Part shown: positions 16,162-24,771 of the stretch, piece after piece
Layout: each line of letters opens with the position of its first letter
How positions within the stretch are numbered: the first letter of the stretch is position 1
The notes under the pieces: generated by a model
Database searches by the model: none
What the model was told of the DNA's origin: nothing
The model's input: the letters and a program-made list of their open reading frames with translations, nothing else
Made by a program: the position numbers and the translations under genes
Source: Granulosicoccus sp963833195
GTDB taxonomy: Bacteria; Pseudomonadota; Gammaproteobacteria; Granulosicoccales; Granulosicoccaceae
DNA: 64,000 nucleotides
Assembly: GCA_963833195.1 (NCBI GenBank)
Contig: CAWHXF010000027.1
Coordinates: 4,340,001-4,404,000, forward strand
Reading direction: 5' to 3'

Positions 16162-17123
16162 GGGTAGTGCACCGCCCCGTCCGCCTTCTTCGGCTCGCCG
16201 ATGCTCTCGGGCAACGGGATGAACTCCTCCTCGTCGCCCGGCACCGTGTCGAAGCGCCCGGCCGCCCATTCGGCCTTCGCCTGCTCGATGCGCTCCTTTC
16301 TGGACGACACGAAATTCCACCAGATGTAGCGCGACTCGCCCATCGGCTCCCCGCCGAACAGCATGAAGCGGGCGGCACGCATGCCGGCCTGCACCACGAC
16401 CGCGTCGCCCTTCCTCAGGATCACCAGCTGCGAGGTCTCGAAGTCCGCACCGGCCGCCCGGATCGAACCTTCCACGACGTAGAGCGCACGCTCGTCGTGC
16501 GAGGCCTCGATCTGCAGCCGTGCGCCGGGCTCGAGCGCGATGTCGGCGTACAGCGTCTCGGAGGCGGTCGCGAGCGGCGAGGTCTCGCCGAACGCGCTGC
16601 CGGCGATCAGCCGCGCGCGCACGCCGTCAGCCGAAACGACGGGCAGGCTATCGGCGGAGTGATGCAGGAACTCGGGCACCGATTCCTCCTGATCCCGCGG
16701 CAGCGCCACCCAGCTCTGGATGCCGAACAGCCGCTGGCCGTCGCGCTTCCGCTGCTCGCCCGTGCGCTCGGAATGCACGATGCCGCTTCCGGCGCGCATC
16801 CAGTTCACATCGCCGGGCACGATCGTCTCCTCGGTGCCGAGGCTGTCGCGGTGCAGCACCTCGCCGTCGAAGAGGTAGGTGACGGTGGCGAGGTTGATGT
16901 GTGGGTGCGGGCGCACGTCGATGCCCTGATCGGTCAGGAATTCGGCCGGGCCCATCTGGTCGAAGAAGATGAACGGGCCGACCATCTGGCGCTTGATGCT
17001 CGGCAGCGCGCGGCGCACGGTCATCTCGCCCAGATCCACCGCGCGCGGCACGATCAACATCTCGATCGCGTCGCTCGCGTCGGCATCGCCCAGGGTCGGG
17101 TCGGGGCAGGGCGTGAAGCTCAT
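16158..17123 (-). CDS. Pirin family protein (copy 1)
   Basis: A 321-residue bicupin. The N-terminal pirin cupin shows the metal-binding pattern RPHPHINLATVTYL and a later HSERTGEQ. The C-terminal part has the Pirin_C pattern VVEGSIRAAG and LFGGEPMGESRYIWWNFVSS. Pirins bind iron and some show quercetin 2,3-dioxygenase activity; others act as redox-sensing cofactors. Its start overlaps the stop of the second pirin gene in ATGA, so the two are translated together. The last bases overlap the 3' end of the convergent GNAT gene. Confidence 0.88.
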   Translation of the reverse strand: MSFTPCPDPTLGDADASDAIEMLIVPRAVDLGEMTVRRALPSIKRQMVGPFIFFDQMGPAEFLTDQGIDVRPHPHINLATVTYLFDGEVLHRDSLGTEETIVPGDVNWMRAGSGIVHSERTGEQRKRDGQRLFGIQSWVALPRDQEESVPEFLHHSADSLPVVSADGVRARLIAGSAFGETSPLATASETLYADIALEPGARLQIEASHDERALYVVEGSIRAAGADFETSQLVILRKGDAVVVQAGMRAARFMLFGGEPMGESRYIWWNFVSSRKERIEQAKAEWAAGRFDTVPGDEEEFIPLPESIGEPKKADGAVHYP

Positions 17124-18034
17124 CGCGCGGACTCCTTGATGAACGAGCCGTTCTGCAGGTCCGCCATGGCCTGGCGGATCTCGGCGTCGGTGTTCATGAC
17201 GATGGGGCCGTGCCAGGCCACCGGCTCGCGGATGGGACGGCCCGAGACCAGCAGGAAGCGCACGCCCGCCTCGCCGGCGCGCACGACGATCTCGTCGCCG
17301 GTATCGAAGGCTACCATCGTGCGGTTGCCGCTCAGGTCGCGCACGTGCACCTCCTCGCCGTCGATCTCCTTCTCGACGAGCACGCCGCGCGGCGCCGATG
17401 CGTCGTCGAACGAAGCGTCTCCCTCGAAGATGTAGGCGAAGGCCGATCGGTAGGCGTCGATCGGGATGACCTTGCGCACGCCCGCAGGCACGGTCACGTC
17501 CAGGTACTGCGGGTCGGCCGCGATGCCGTCGACGGGGCCGCGCACGCCGCGCCAGTCGCCCGTGATCACGCGGATGACGGTGCCGTCGTCGTCGGTGTAC
17601 TCGGGGATGTCGGTCCCCGCGATGTCCTGGTAGCGCGGCGACGTCATCTTCTGCGCCGAAGGCAGGTTCGCCCAGAGCTGGAAGCCGTGCATGCGCCCGG
17701 CAGCATCCCCCTTCGGCATCTCCTGGTGCAGGATGCCCGAGCCCGCGGTCATCCACTGCACGCTGCCGGGGCCGAGGCTGCCGGCGTTGCCCAGGCTGTC
17801 GGCATGGTCGACGGAACCCGCGAGCACGTAGGTGATCGTCTCGATGCCGCGGTGCGGGTGCCACGGGAAGCCGGCGGCGTACTTCGCCGGGTCGTCGTTC
17901 CGGAAGTCGTCCATCATCAGGAACGGATCGGTGGCCGACGGGTCGCCGAAGCCGAAGACGCGGTGCAGGTGCACGCCCGCGCCCTCGAGGGTGGGACGGG
18001 TGCCGGAGGTGGAGCGGACGGGGCGGATGGACAT
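17120..18034 (-). CDS. Pirin family protein (copy 2)
   Basis: A 304-residue bicupin, first gene of a two-pirin operon. The metal-binding cupin motif is FPWHPHRGIETITYV, followed by QWMTAGSGILHQE and a Pirin_C end with FLLVSGRPIREPVAWHGPIV. It is clearly divergent from its neighbour rather than a recent duplicate. The start at 18034 follows AGAGGA with 8-nt spacing. Paired pirins may act as a heteromer or on different substrates; that is inference. Confidence 0.88.
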   Translation of the reverse strand: MSIRPVRSTSGTRPTLEGAGVHLHRVFGFGDPSATDPFLMMDDFRNDDPAKYAAGFPWHPHRGIETITYVLAGSVDHADSLGNAGSLGPGSVQWMTAGSGILHQEMPKGDAAGRMHGFQLWANLPSAQKMTSPRYQDIAGTDIPEYTDDDGTVIRVITGDWRGVRGPVDGIAADPQYLDVTVPAGVRKVIPIDAYRSAFAYIFEGDASFDDASAPRGVLVEKEIDGEEVHVRDLSGNRTMVAFDTGDEIVVRAGEAGVRFLLVSGRPIREPVAWHGPIVMNTDAEIRQAMADLQNGSFIKESAR

Positions 18035-18161
18035 GGGTGGCGGAATTCCTCTGCGGGGCGGGCGTCCCGCAACATGGGGTGCCCGCCGCGGCCTTCGATT
18101 TCCGGCGAGCGGACGCGGCGTTCGGTCGAATCGAATGCCGGCGGCGCGCCGGTGTACGCGA

Positions 18162-19193
18162 TCACGGGGGCGGGGCCGTGACCGCACCGCGCCGCCGGTA
18201 CTCGCGCGGGCTCATGCCGTGCCCCAGGGCGAACGCGCGCGTGAACGCGCTCTGCTCCGAGTAGCCCGTCCGCGCGGCGATCGTCGCGAAGGGTCGCGCG
18301 GTGTGCACGAGGTCGTGGCGGGCGACGGCGAAGCGGCACCCGTTCAACACGCGGTTCCAACCGGTGGACTCGGCCGCGAGCCTGCGTCGCAGCGTCCGGC
18401 GCGTCAGGCAGAGCTCGCTCGCGACGCTGGTCTGGTCGATGCTCTGGCGTCCGAGCCGGCGGAGGAGCACGGCCCGCACGCGTTCCGCGAAGGGCGTGCC
18501 GCGCAGGCGCGCGCGCCGGCTCGCCGCCAGACGTGCTTCCAGCTCGGCGAGCGGGGGTGACGGCGCGGGTTCCCGAAGCCGGCGCCGTGCGAGCCATCGC
18601 GTCGGGAAGCGCAGCTCGCTGACGTCGATGCCGGCTTCGAGAGTGTCCGGGGGGACCGGGCGGGGGGAGGCGCCGCGGTCCTCCACGCCGGGACCGATCA
18701 CGTGCCGGACGTCCGTGCCCGCGCCCTCCACGAAACGCTCGACGATGGCCTCGAACACGCCGAGCGTGAACTGCGCGTCCTCGCGCCTCGGCCAGACCTC
18801 CGGATCGAGCACCCGGTAGCGCACCGCGCAGCAGGTCTCGCCCACGTGCAGCGACACCTCGGAAGCGTCCTGCAACAACGCAACGTTCTCGGCGAAACGC
18901 TGCAGCGCGTCGCCCAGCGTGCTGCTCGCGAGCACCGCCAGGCCCGTGTCACCGAAGCGGCACAGATCGTAGTCGCGGCCGAGCTGGCGGACCGTGCGAG
19001 CATCCGCGCAGGCCTGGGAGATGGACGACAACAGCCGCGCGAAGGCGACGAGGGGGATCTCGGCGTGGGGATCGGTCCAGGCCGGCTCGCCGAGTCCGTG
19101 GCGTCGGCCGATCCGCACGGCGTCCAGACCGTGCAGCGCGCACCGATGCTCCAGTCCGGCGAGCACGCTCGCGGTGACTCTGGCTGCGCTCAC
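18162..19193 (-). CDS. AraC-family regulator with arabinose-binding-like N-terminal domain
   Basis: A regulator of about 343 residues from GTG 19193, the length usual for the PF12625 plus HTH_18 type; an open frame extends to 19358 but runs into the divergent promoter region. The N-terminal two thirds is the effector domain (LVAFARLLSSI, RFGDTGLAVLASSTLGDAL). The C-terminal AraC helix-turn-helix pair reads SVASELCLTRRTLRRRL and FATIAARTGYSEQSAFTRAF...GMSPREYRR. It is transcribed away from the copper amine oxidase gene, so that gene is the likely target. Confidence 0.85.
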   Translation of the reverse strand: MSAARVTASVLAGLEHRCALHGLDAVRIGRRHGLGEPAWTDPHAEIPLVAFARLLSSISQACADARTVRQLGRDYDLCRFGDTGLAVLASSTLGDALQRFAENVALLQDASEVSLHVGETCCAVRYRVLDPEVWPRREDAQFTLGVFEAIVERFVEGAGTDVRHVIGPGVEDRGASPRPVPPDTLEAGIDVSELRFPTRWLARRRLREPAPSPPLAELEARLAASRRARLRGTPFAERVRAVLLRRLGRQSIDQTSVASELCLTRRTLRRRLAAESTGWNRVLNGCRFAVARHDLVHTARPFATIAARTGYSEQSAFTRAFALGHGMSPREYRRRGAVTAPPP

Positions 19194-19259
19194 GGGTCTG
19201 GAATCCTCGTCGGAACGGTCGGCGATCCGGCATCTCGCCTCGCCCCGACTCCATGCCTC

Positions 19260-19274
19260 TTGTCCGGAATTGTC
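19260..19274 (+). promoter_or_regulatory. Possible AraC-type operator, direct TTGTC repeats
   Basis: TTGTC occurs at 19260-19264 and 19270-19274, one DNA turn apart, in the 179-bp region between the divergent AraC gene and the amine oxidase gene. AraC proteins usually bind direct repeats. A GC palindrome (GCGCGCGCGAGCGCGCG) follows at about 19281. The assignment is by position only. Confidence 0.3.
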
Positions 19275-19372
19275 AAGACGGCGCGCGCGAGCGCGCGACA
19301 GTCTCGCGGTGCTGCGTCGCCGCAGGTCTGCGCGCTTCGCACCACGCACGGCAGCCACCCCGGAGAAACGTC

Positions 19373-21352
19373 ATGACGAGAACCCGAACGACGCTGATCG
19401 CGATGGGCTTCGTCGCCCTCGCCCAGCCCGCCGCGCACGCGGCCGAGCCCGCGCATCCGCTCGATCCCCTGTCCGCCGACGAGCTCGAACGCGCCCGGAC
19501 GATCCTCGACGAGGCGGGCTACGTGACGCCGGACACGCGCTTCCCGACGTTCACGCTGCAGGAGCCCGACAAGGCGAGCGTGCGCGAGTGGTCGGTCGGG
19601 GATCCGTTCGAGCGCCGCGCCTTCGCCGTGCTGAAGCAGGGTCCCGCCACGCACGAGGCGCTCGTGGATCTGGACGCGGGCGAGGTGGACGAGTACCGCG
19701 AGGTCGAGGGCGTGCAGCCGAACATCCTGCTCGAGGAATGGGAGGGCGCGCTGAACGCGACGGTCGCCGATCCGCGCTGGCAGGAGGCGATGAGGAGGCG
19801 CGGCTACGAGTCGTTCGACACGCTCTTCTGCGCGCCGCTCTCCACCGGCTGGTTCGGCGAGGCGAACGAGCCCTACGGCGACGCCCGTACGCTCAAGGTG
19901 CCCTGCTTCGACACCGCCGGCGCGGAGAATCACCTGTGGGGTCGACCCATCGAGGGGCTCTACGCGGTGGTGGACTCGAACCTCGGCGAGGTCATCGACG
20001 TCGTCGACAACGGCATCGTACCGGTGCCGAAGGAGGCGCCGCGCTACGGGAAGGGCGCCATCGCCGACGGGCGCGAGGCGTTGAGGCCCGTCGAGATCGT
20101 CTCGCCGGAGGGCGCGAACTTCACGCGCGACGGCCACCTCGTCGACTGGCAGGGCTGGCGCTTCCACGTGCGCATGGATCGCCGGGTGGGCCCCGTGCTC
20201 TCGACCGTCAGCTTCGACGACGGCGGCACTCGGCGCGGCATCCTCTACCAGATGACGATGGCCGAGATGTTCGTGCCCTACATGGACCCCGACGACGGCT
20301 GGTACTTCCGCTCGTACATGGACATCGGCGAGTACGGCTTCGGGCTGCTCGCCTCCGAGCTGCGTCCGGGTACCGATTGCCCTGCCGACGCCGAGTACCT
20401 GAACGCGACGATCGCGGACGACATGGGCGCACCCTTCGAGGCCGAGCGCGTCATGTGCCTGTTCGAGCGCAACACGGGCAGCCCCGGCTGGCGCCACGCG
20501 GAGCTCATCGACGGCACCTACGAGGGCCGCCCCGAGGTCGAGCTCGTGGTGCGCACCATCCCGACGGTGGGCAACTACGACTACGTGGTCGACTACGTGT
20601 TCAAGCAGCGCGGCCAGCTCGAGACGATGGTGGGCGCCACGGGCATCGACGCGAGCAAGGGGGTCGAGACCACGCGCATGGACCAGCCGACGGCCGAGCG
20701 CGACACGCGCCACGGCGAGCTCGTCGCGCCGAACGTCGTCGCGGTCTACCACGACCACTACATCTCGTTCCGCATCGATCTCGACGTCGACGGCACCGAC
20801 AACACGTTCGTGCACGGCAAGATCGAGGAAACGGCGCCGGAAGCCGGCCCGCGCGGCTCGATCTGGACGCTGAACGAGACCGAGCTCGCCGAGGAGGGCG
20901 CGATCCACGGGCACGGTCCGGACGTGTGGAAGGTCGTGAACCCGAACGTGGAGACCGCGCTCGGCCACCATCCGGGCTACCAGCTCGAGCCCGGACACGG
21001 CGCGGTGTCGGTGCTCGATCCGAGCGACCGCGCGCAGGCACGGGCCGCGTTCTCCGGCGCCCCGCTATGGCTGACGACGTACAAGGACGACGAGCACTAT
21101 GCCGCCGGCGACTACCCGAACCGCTCGCGCGGCGGCGAGGGGCTGCCCGAATTCGTCGACGGCGACGCCACGCGGAACGAGGACCTGGTGCTGTGGTACA
21201 CGGTCGGCTTCCACCACGTCACGCGCACCGAGGACTGGCCGGTGCTGCCGACGAAGTGGCACAACTTCCTGCTGCGGCCCTACAACTTCTTCGACAGGAA
21301 CCCCGCGCTCGACGTGCCGGCGGAGTTCGCGACGACGGCGGATGCGGGGTAG
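19373..21352 (+). CDS. Copper amine oxidase (tyramine/phenylethylamine oxidase type), secreted
   Basis: A 659-residue copper/topaquinone amine oxidase with a signal peptide (residues 1-24, ending AAHAA). The catalytic base motif YMDIGEYG places Asp at 317. The cofactor motif TVGNYDY makes Tyr402 the topaquinone precursor. Copper ligands are H460 and H462 (YHDHYI) and a His at 614/615 (GFHHVTR). The enzyme oxidises primary amines to aldehydes, releasing ammonia and hydrogen peroxide in the periplasm. GGAG lies 8 nt before the ATG. The divergent AraC gene is the probable regulator, as with amine-inducible tynA genes. I see no aldehyde dehydrogenase next to it. Confidence 0.93.
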   Translation: MTRTRTTLIAMGFVALAQPAAHAAEPAHPLDPLSADELERARTILDEAGYVTPDTRFPTFTLQEPDKASVREWSVGDPFERRAFAVLKQGPATHEALVDLDAGEVDEYREVEGVQPNILLEEWEGALNATVADPRWQEAMRRRGYESFDTLFCAPLSTGWFGEANEPYGDARTLKVPCFDTAGAENHLWGRPIEGLYAVVDSNLGEVIDVVDNGIVPVPKEAPRYGKGAIADGREALRPVEIVSPEGANFTRDGHLVDWQGWRFHVRMDRRVGPVLSTVSFDDGGTRRGILYQMTMAEMFVPYMDPDDGWYFRSYMDIGEYGFGLLASELRPGTDCPADAEYLNATIADDMGAPFEAERVMCLFERNTGSPGWRHAELIDGTYEGRPEVELVVRTIPTVGNYDYVVDYVFKQRGQLETMVGATGIDASKGVETTRMDQPTAERDTRHGELVAPNVVAVYHDHYISFRIDLDVDGTDNTFVHGKIEETAPEAGPRGSIWTLNETELAEEGAIHGHGPDVWKVVNPNVETALGHHPGYQLEPGHGAVSVLDPSDRAQARAAFSGAPLWLTTYKDDEHYAAGDYPNRSRGGEGLPEFVDGDATRNEDLVLWYTVGFHHVTRTEDWPVLPTKWHNFLLRPYNFFDRNPALDVPAEFATTADAG

Positions 21353-21373
21353 CGGGGCGTGGGCATCGAAGCG

Positions 21374-21393
21374 GGGCGAGGTGACGCTCGCCC
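21374..21393 (+). terminator. Possible terminator after amine oxidase
   Basis: A 7-bp perfect stem (gggcgag / ctcgccc) with a 6-nt loop lies 22 bp after the amine oxidase stop. No T tract follows, so it may only slow polymerase or protect the 3' end. Confidence 0.3.
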
Positions 21394-21544
21394 TGCTCGT
21401 CGACGCCCGATACCGAGCTGTCGTGCTTTGTCGTAGCCGTTCGGTGCCGATCCGTGACGAGTCGGGCCGGCAACGCTCGGGTGCGAAGGCTGTTGTACGG
21501 GTAGAAGTGCTTTAAAAACAACGTCCTATGGAAGCGCTCGTGCT

Positions 21545-21564
21545 AAGGTAAAATCTTTTACCTT
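21545..21564. promoter_or_regulatory. Palindromic operator candidate in gene-poor region
   Basis: AAGGTAAAA (21545-21553) and its exact complement TTTTACCTT (21556-21564) are separated by 2 nt. The site is in the only clearly AT-rich stretch of the window (about 21480-21565). It looks like a binding site for a small dimeric repressor, but no such gene remains nearby, only the short remnant that follows. Confidence 0.5.
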
Positions 21565-21566
21565 GA

Positions 21567-21773
21567 CCTGGGAGGGTTGGTCGCCGGCTCGCGCGCGATG
21601 TCGCCGCGCTGCGCGATGCTGCAGCCGCGTTCGTGAAACTGCACGAGCGGTATGCGAACCACGATCAGGAGCTCGTCGCGATCGCCCCCTCCATCGACCA
21701 GACCGACCGGCGGGCGATCGCCCGGGCCGGGGCGCTGGCGCAGCCGCTCGACGAGCTCGTTCGAGAGCTCTGA
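21567..21773 (+). pseudogene. Short ORF remnant, unknown
   Basis: A frame open from 21567 to a stop at 21773 has coding-like composition (KLHERYANHDQELVAIAP, ALAQPLDELVREL) but no ATG. A GTG at 21633 would give 46 residues. A stop at 21564 cuts it off directly behind the palindrome, so this is probably the 3' end of a deleted gene. I do not recognise the family. Confidence 0.35.
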
Positions 21774-21781
21774 CGCCGCGC

Positions 21782-22105
21782 TCAGAGCCCGAACGCGTAG
21801 CGTGCGGACAGCAGCAGCCACGACACGTCTGAACCGATCAGGGTGTACGACGCTTCGGCCGTTACGCTCGAGACGTCGACGTGGGTGGCGATCGACCCGC
21901 CCGCGCCGCTCGACGTCGCCTCCGCGCTGCCGCGGACGTACTCCAGCTCCGCGCTCCACGCGTCGGTGAATCCGTACCCGAGCGTGACGCCGAACGCGGT
22001 GCCGGCGTCCGAGTCCGAATCGGCGCCGCCGTCACCGGGATCCTTCATGACGGTGTGTTCAGGGGCGAAGGAGACCAGCGATGCAGGGAGCGTCGCCATC
22101 CGCAC
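21782..22105 (-). pseudogene. Outer-membrane beta-barrel protein, C-terminal remnant
   Basis: The last about 75 residues read as alternating beta-hairpins (GVTLGYGFTDAWSAELEYV, VTAEASYTLIG, SWLLLSARYAFGL), ending in an aromatic-rich strand as in OmpA/opacity-like barrels. No signal peptide or N-terminal strands can be found upstream in any frame before the TelA gene. A full barrel would need roughly twice this length. It is probably a remnant left by the deletion that also shaped this gene-poor region. Confidence 0.5.
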
Positions 22106-22321
22106 CGCCCGGAGACCCGGACGGACGTGACGGTCGGACGGCCTCGACGAGAATCATCACATAAATTGGGTTTTAATGCCCATTTTATCGGCGCCATTGA
22201 TGTTCGGCGAAGTCTGGCCGATCGAGCCCGCGTGCGCCGGCAATCCGACGTTTCCCGTCCACCCGCGACACCCGCCCCCCGCAGTGTCGTATCGTCCGCG
22301 GCTCGATAAGGAGGACCACCG
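22106..22321. other. Non-coding stretch before telA
   Basis: I see no gene. A GATAAGGAGG ribosome-binding sequence near 22306-22315 belongs to the telA gene. The AT-rich patch at about 22150-22190 may hold its promoter, but I cannot fix the elements. Confidence 0.3.
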
Positions 22322-23689
22322 ATGGCCACGACCAGCGACGAGCTCGCGCGCACCCGAACGGCGACCTCGACCGCCGATCCGGGCCTGACGTCCCCCGACG
22401 TGCTGCCCGGCACCGAGCCCGTGCTCGACACCGTGGCGAACGAGATCGTCGCCTACGAGAACGTGGACCCCGCCGAGCGCGCGCGCATCGACAAGCTGAT
22501 GTCGGAGATCGACCTGTCCGACAGCAACTCGATCATCTTCTTCGGCAGCAAGGCGCAGCAGGAGCTCACGACGATCTCCGACAGCATGCTCGAGGGCGTG
22601 CGCAACAAGGACCTCGGCTCGGCGGGCAACGCGCTCAACGAGATGGTCAGCGTGCTGCGCGGCTTCCAGGTCGAGGACTACGACCCGAACGACAGGCCCA
22701 ACGTCTTCGTGCGGCTGTTCAGGAAGCTCTTCGGCGGCGTGTCGCCGGTGGCGAAGTTCATCCAGCAGTACGAGGGCGTCAGAAAGCAGGTCGATGCCGT
22801 CACGGACGATCTCGAAGGCCACAAGACGCAACTGCTGCGCGACGTCGCCTCGCTCGACAGGCTCTACAAGGCGAACCTGGAGTACTTCCACAACCTCGAG
22901 GCCTACATCCTCGCGGGCGAGCAGAAGATCGCGGCCATCGATGCCGAGATCCTGCCCGCGGCCGAGGCGAAGGCCGCCGCGAGCGACGACGTGCTGGCCG
23001 CGCAGGAGCTGCGCGACGTGCGCTCCGGGCGCGACGATCTCGAGCGGCGCGTGCACGACCTGAAGCTCACGCGCCAGGTGGCCATGCAGGGGCTGCCGAG
23101 CATCCGGCTCATTCAGGAGAACGACAAGGGCCTGGTGAACAAGATCAACAGCACGCTCGTGAACACCGTGCCGCTGTGGCGCCAGCAGCTCGCGCAGGCC
23201 GTGACGATCTTCCGCTCGGCGCAGGCCGCCAAGAGCGTCAAGCGCGCTTCGGACCTGACGAACGAGCTGCTCGAGAAGAACGCCGAGAACCTGAAGACCG
23301 CGAACCGCACGGTGCGCGAGGAGCTCGAGCGCGGCGTCTTCGATGTCAACGCGGTGCGCCGCGCGAACCAGAACCTCATCGCCACCGTCGAGGAGAGCCT
23401 GCAGATCGCCGACGAGGGCAAGCGCCGCCGTGCGGACGCCGAGCGCCAGTTGCAGGAGATGGAGACCGAGCTGAAGACGACGTTGAAGGCGGCGTCGGCG
23501 CGTGCCTCCGGCACGAACGCCGGCACCAGCGTGTCCGCAAGGAGACTAGAGGAGACGGGGCGATGGGACTGTTCGACAAGCTCTTCGGCGAAGTCGTCGA
23601 CATCATCGAGTGGACCGATGATTCGCCGAACACGATGGTGTACCGCTTCGAGCGCTACGGCAACGAGATCAAGTACGGCGCGAAGCTGA
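22322..23689 (+). CDS. telA: TelA-family toxic anion resistance protein (3' end uncertain)
   Basis: A PF05816 protein of about 410 residues plus a doubtful tail. Typical features are a long helical body with DSNSIIFFGSKAQQEL, FQVEDYDPNDRPN, KFIQQYEGVRKQVDAV, AYILAGEQKIA, RQVAMQGLPSIRLIQEND and the C-terminal VDVNAVRRANQNLIATVEESLQIADEG-type region (split here as FDVNAVRRANQNLI). TelA was named for tellurite resistance; its function is unknown but tied to envelope stress and often to XpaC. The open frame runs 127 bp into the SPFH gene as a Ser-rich out-of-frame tail. Skipping one base near 23505-23530 would end it at a TAG at 23547-23549, 13 bp before the next ATG, which is more natural. Confidence 0.85.
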   Translation: MATTSDELARTRTATSTADPGLTSPDVLPGTEPVLDTVANEIVAYENVDPAERARIDKLMSEIDLSDSNSIIFFGSKAQQELTTISDSMLEGVRNKDLGSAGNALNEMVSVLRGFQVEDYDPNDRPNVFVRLFRKLFGGVSPVAKFIQQYEGVRKQVDAVTDDLEGHKTQLLRDVASLDRLYKANLEYFHNLEAYILAGEQKIAAIDAEILPAAEAKAAASDDVLAAQELRDVRSGRDDLERRVHDLKLTRQVAMQGLPSIRLIQENDKGLVNKINSTLVNTVPLWRQQLAQAVTIFRSAQAAKSVKRASDLTNELLEKNAENLKTANRTVREELERGVFDVNAVRRANQNLIATVEESLQIADEGKRRRADAERQLQEMETELKTTLKAASARASGTNAGTSVSARRLEETGRWDCSTSSSAKSSTSSSGPMIRRTRWCTASSATATRSSTARS

Positions 23690-24720
23690 TCGTGCGCGAA
23701 TCCCAGTACGCGGTGTTCGTGAACGAGGGGCAGGTGGCCGATGTGCTCGGGCCCGGCACCTGGGAGCTCGAGACGAAGAACCTGCCCGTGATGACCACCT
23801 TGCAGAACTGGCAGCACGGCTTCCGCAGCCCGTTCAAGGCCGAGGTGTACTTCTGCAGCGCGCGCCGCTTCACCGACCTGAAGTGGGGTACCAAGCAGCC
23901 ACTGATGGTGCGCGACAAGGAGTTCGGCGGCCTGCGCCTGCGCGCGTTCGGCACCTACTCCACGCGCATCGTGGACCCGCTGAAGTTCATCCGCGAGATC
24001 GTGGGCACCGACGGGGTGTTCACGACCGAGGAGATCTCGAACCAGCTCAGGAACCTCATCACCTCGCGCTTCGCCACCATCATCGGCAACGCCGACATCC
24101 CCGTGCTGGACATGGCCGCGAACCAGGACCAGCTCGGCGAGTTCCTGACGCGGCGCATCGCGCCGGAATTCGGCGAGTACGGGCTCGAGCTCACCAAGCT
24201 CCTGGTCGAGAACGTGTCCCTGCCGCCGAAGGTGTCCGAGGCGCTGGACGCGCGCACCGCGCGCGGCATGACGGGCAACCTGGACGATTTCCTGAAGTAC
24301 CAGACGGGCGTGGCGATGGAGTCGGCCGCGAACAATCCGTCGGGGGGCGGCTCGGAGGCCATCGGGCTCGGCGTCGGTCTCGCCATGGCCAACCGGATGG
24401 GCAGCGCCCTAAGTGGCGGTACGGGCAGCGGCACCGCGCACGGCGGCCCCGTGCCGTCGACGACCGGCGCCGATGCGGTCGGCGCGCCGCCGCCGCTCAA
24501 GCGCCCGCCGCGCTTCCACGTGGCGCTCGACGGCGCCGCCGACGGTCCGCACACGCTCGAGACGATCGACGCGATGATCGACGAGGGCAAGGTGTCGAAG
24601 GAGACCCTCGTGTGGTCGCCCGAGATGAGCGACTGGACGGCGGCGAAGGACGTGCCGGGCGTGGCGGCGCTGTTCGGCGACAACCCCGCGGCGCCGCCGC
24701 CGCTGCCGCCCGCCTCGTGA
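23563..24720 (+). CDS. SPFH/band-7 protein with C-terminal GYF_2 domain
   Basis: A 385-residue protein. Residues 1-260 are an SPFH-like domain of the virion-core-protein/YdjI type (RESQYAVFVNEGQVADVLGPG, FGTYSTRIVDPLKFIREIVG, LVENVSLPPKVSEALD). A Gly/Ser-rich linker follows. Residues 320-370 form a GYF_2/DUF4339 domain (HVALDGAADGPHTLETI, VWSPEMSDWTAAKDVP). SPFH proteins build membrane-attached oligomeric platforms, and GYF_2 binds proline-rich segments. AGAGGAG precedes ATG 23563. It follows telA and precedes a zinc-ribbon membrane protein, a combination seen in envelope or tellurite-stress gene sets. Confidence 0.85.
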   Translation: MGLFDKLFGEVVDIIEWTDDSPNTMVYRFERYGNEIKYGAKLIVRESQYAVFVNEGQVADVLGPGTWELETKNLPVMTTLQNWQHGFRSPFKAEVYFCSARRFTDLKWGTKQPLMVRDKEFGGLRLRAFGTYSTRIVDPLKFIREIVGTDGVFTTEEISNQLRNLITSRFATIIGNADIPVLDMAANQDQLGEFLTRRIAPEFGEYGLELTKLLVENVSLPPKVSEALDARTARGMTGNLDDFLKYQTGVAMESAANNPSGGGSEAIGLGVGLAMANRMGSALSGGTGSGTAHGGPVPSTTGADAVGAPPPLKRPPRFHVALDGAADGPHTLETIDAMIDEGKVSKETLVWSPEMSDWTAAKDVPGVAALFGDNPAAPPPLPPAS

Positions 24721-24771
24721 GCGCCCCGTGACGGCGAATCGCCCGCGCGGGCCGGTGACGTCCCCGACCGC

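Noticed and set aside
18162..19358. AraC regulator starting at 19358
   Set aside because: That would add 55 Arg-rich residues and run into the divergent promoter; GTG 19193 gives the family length.
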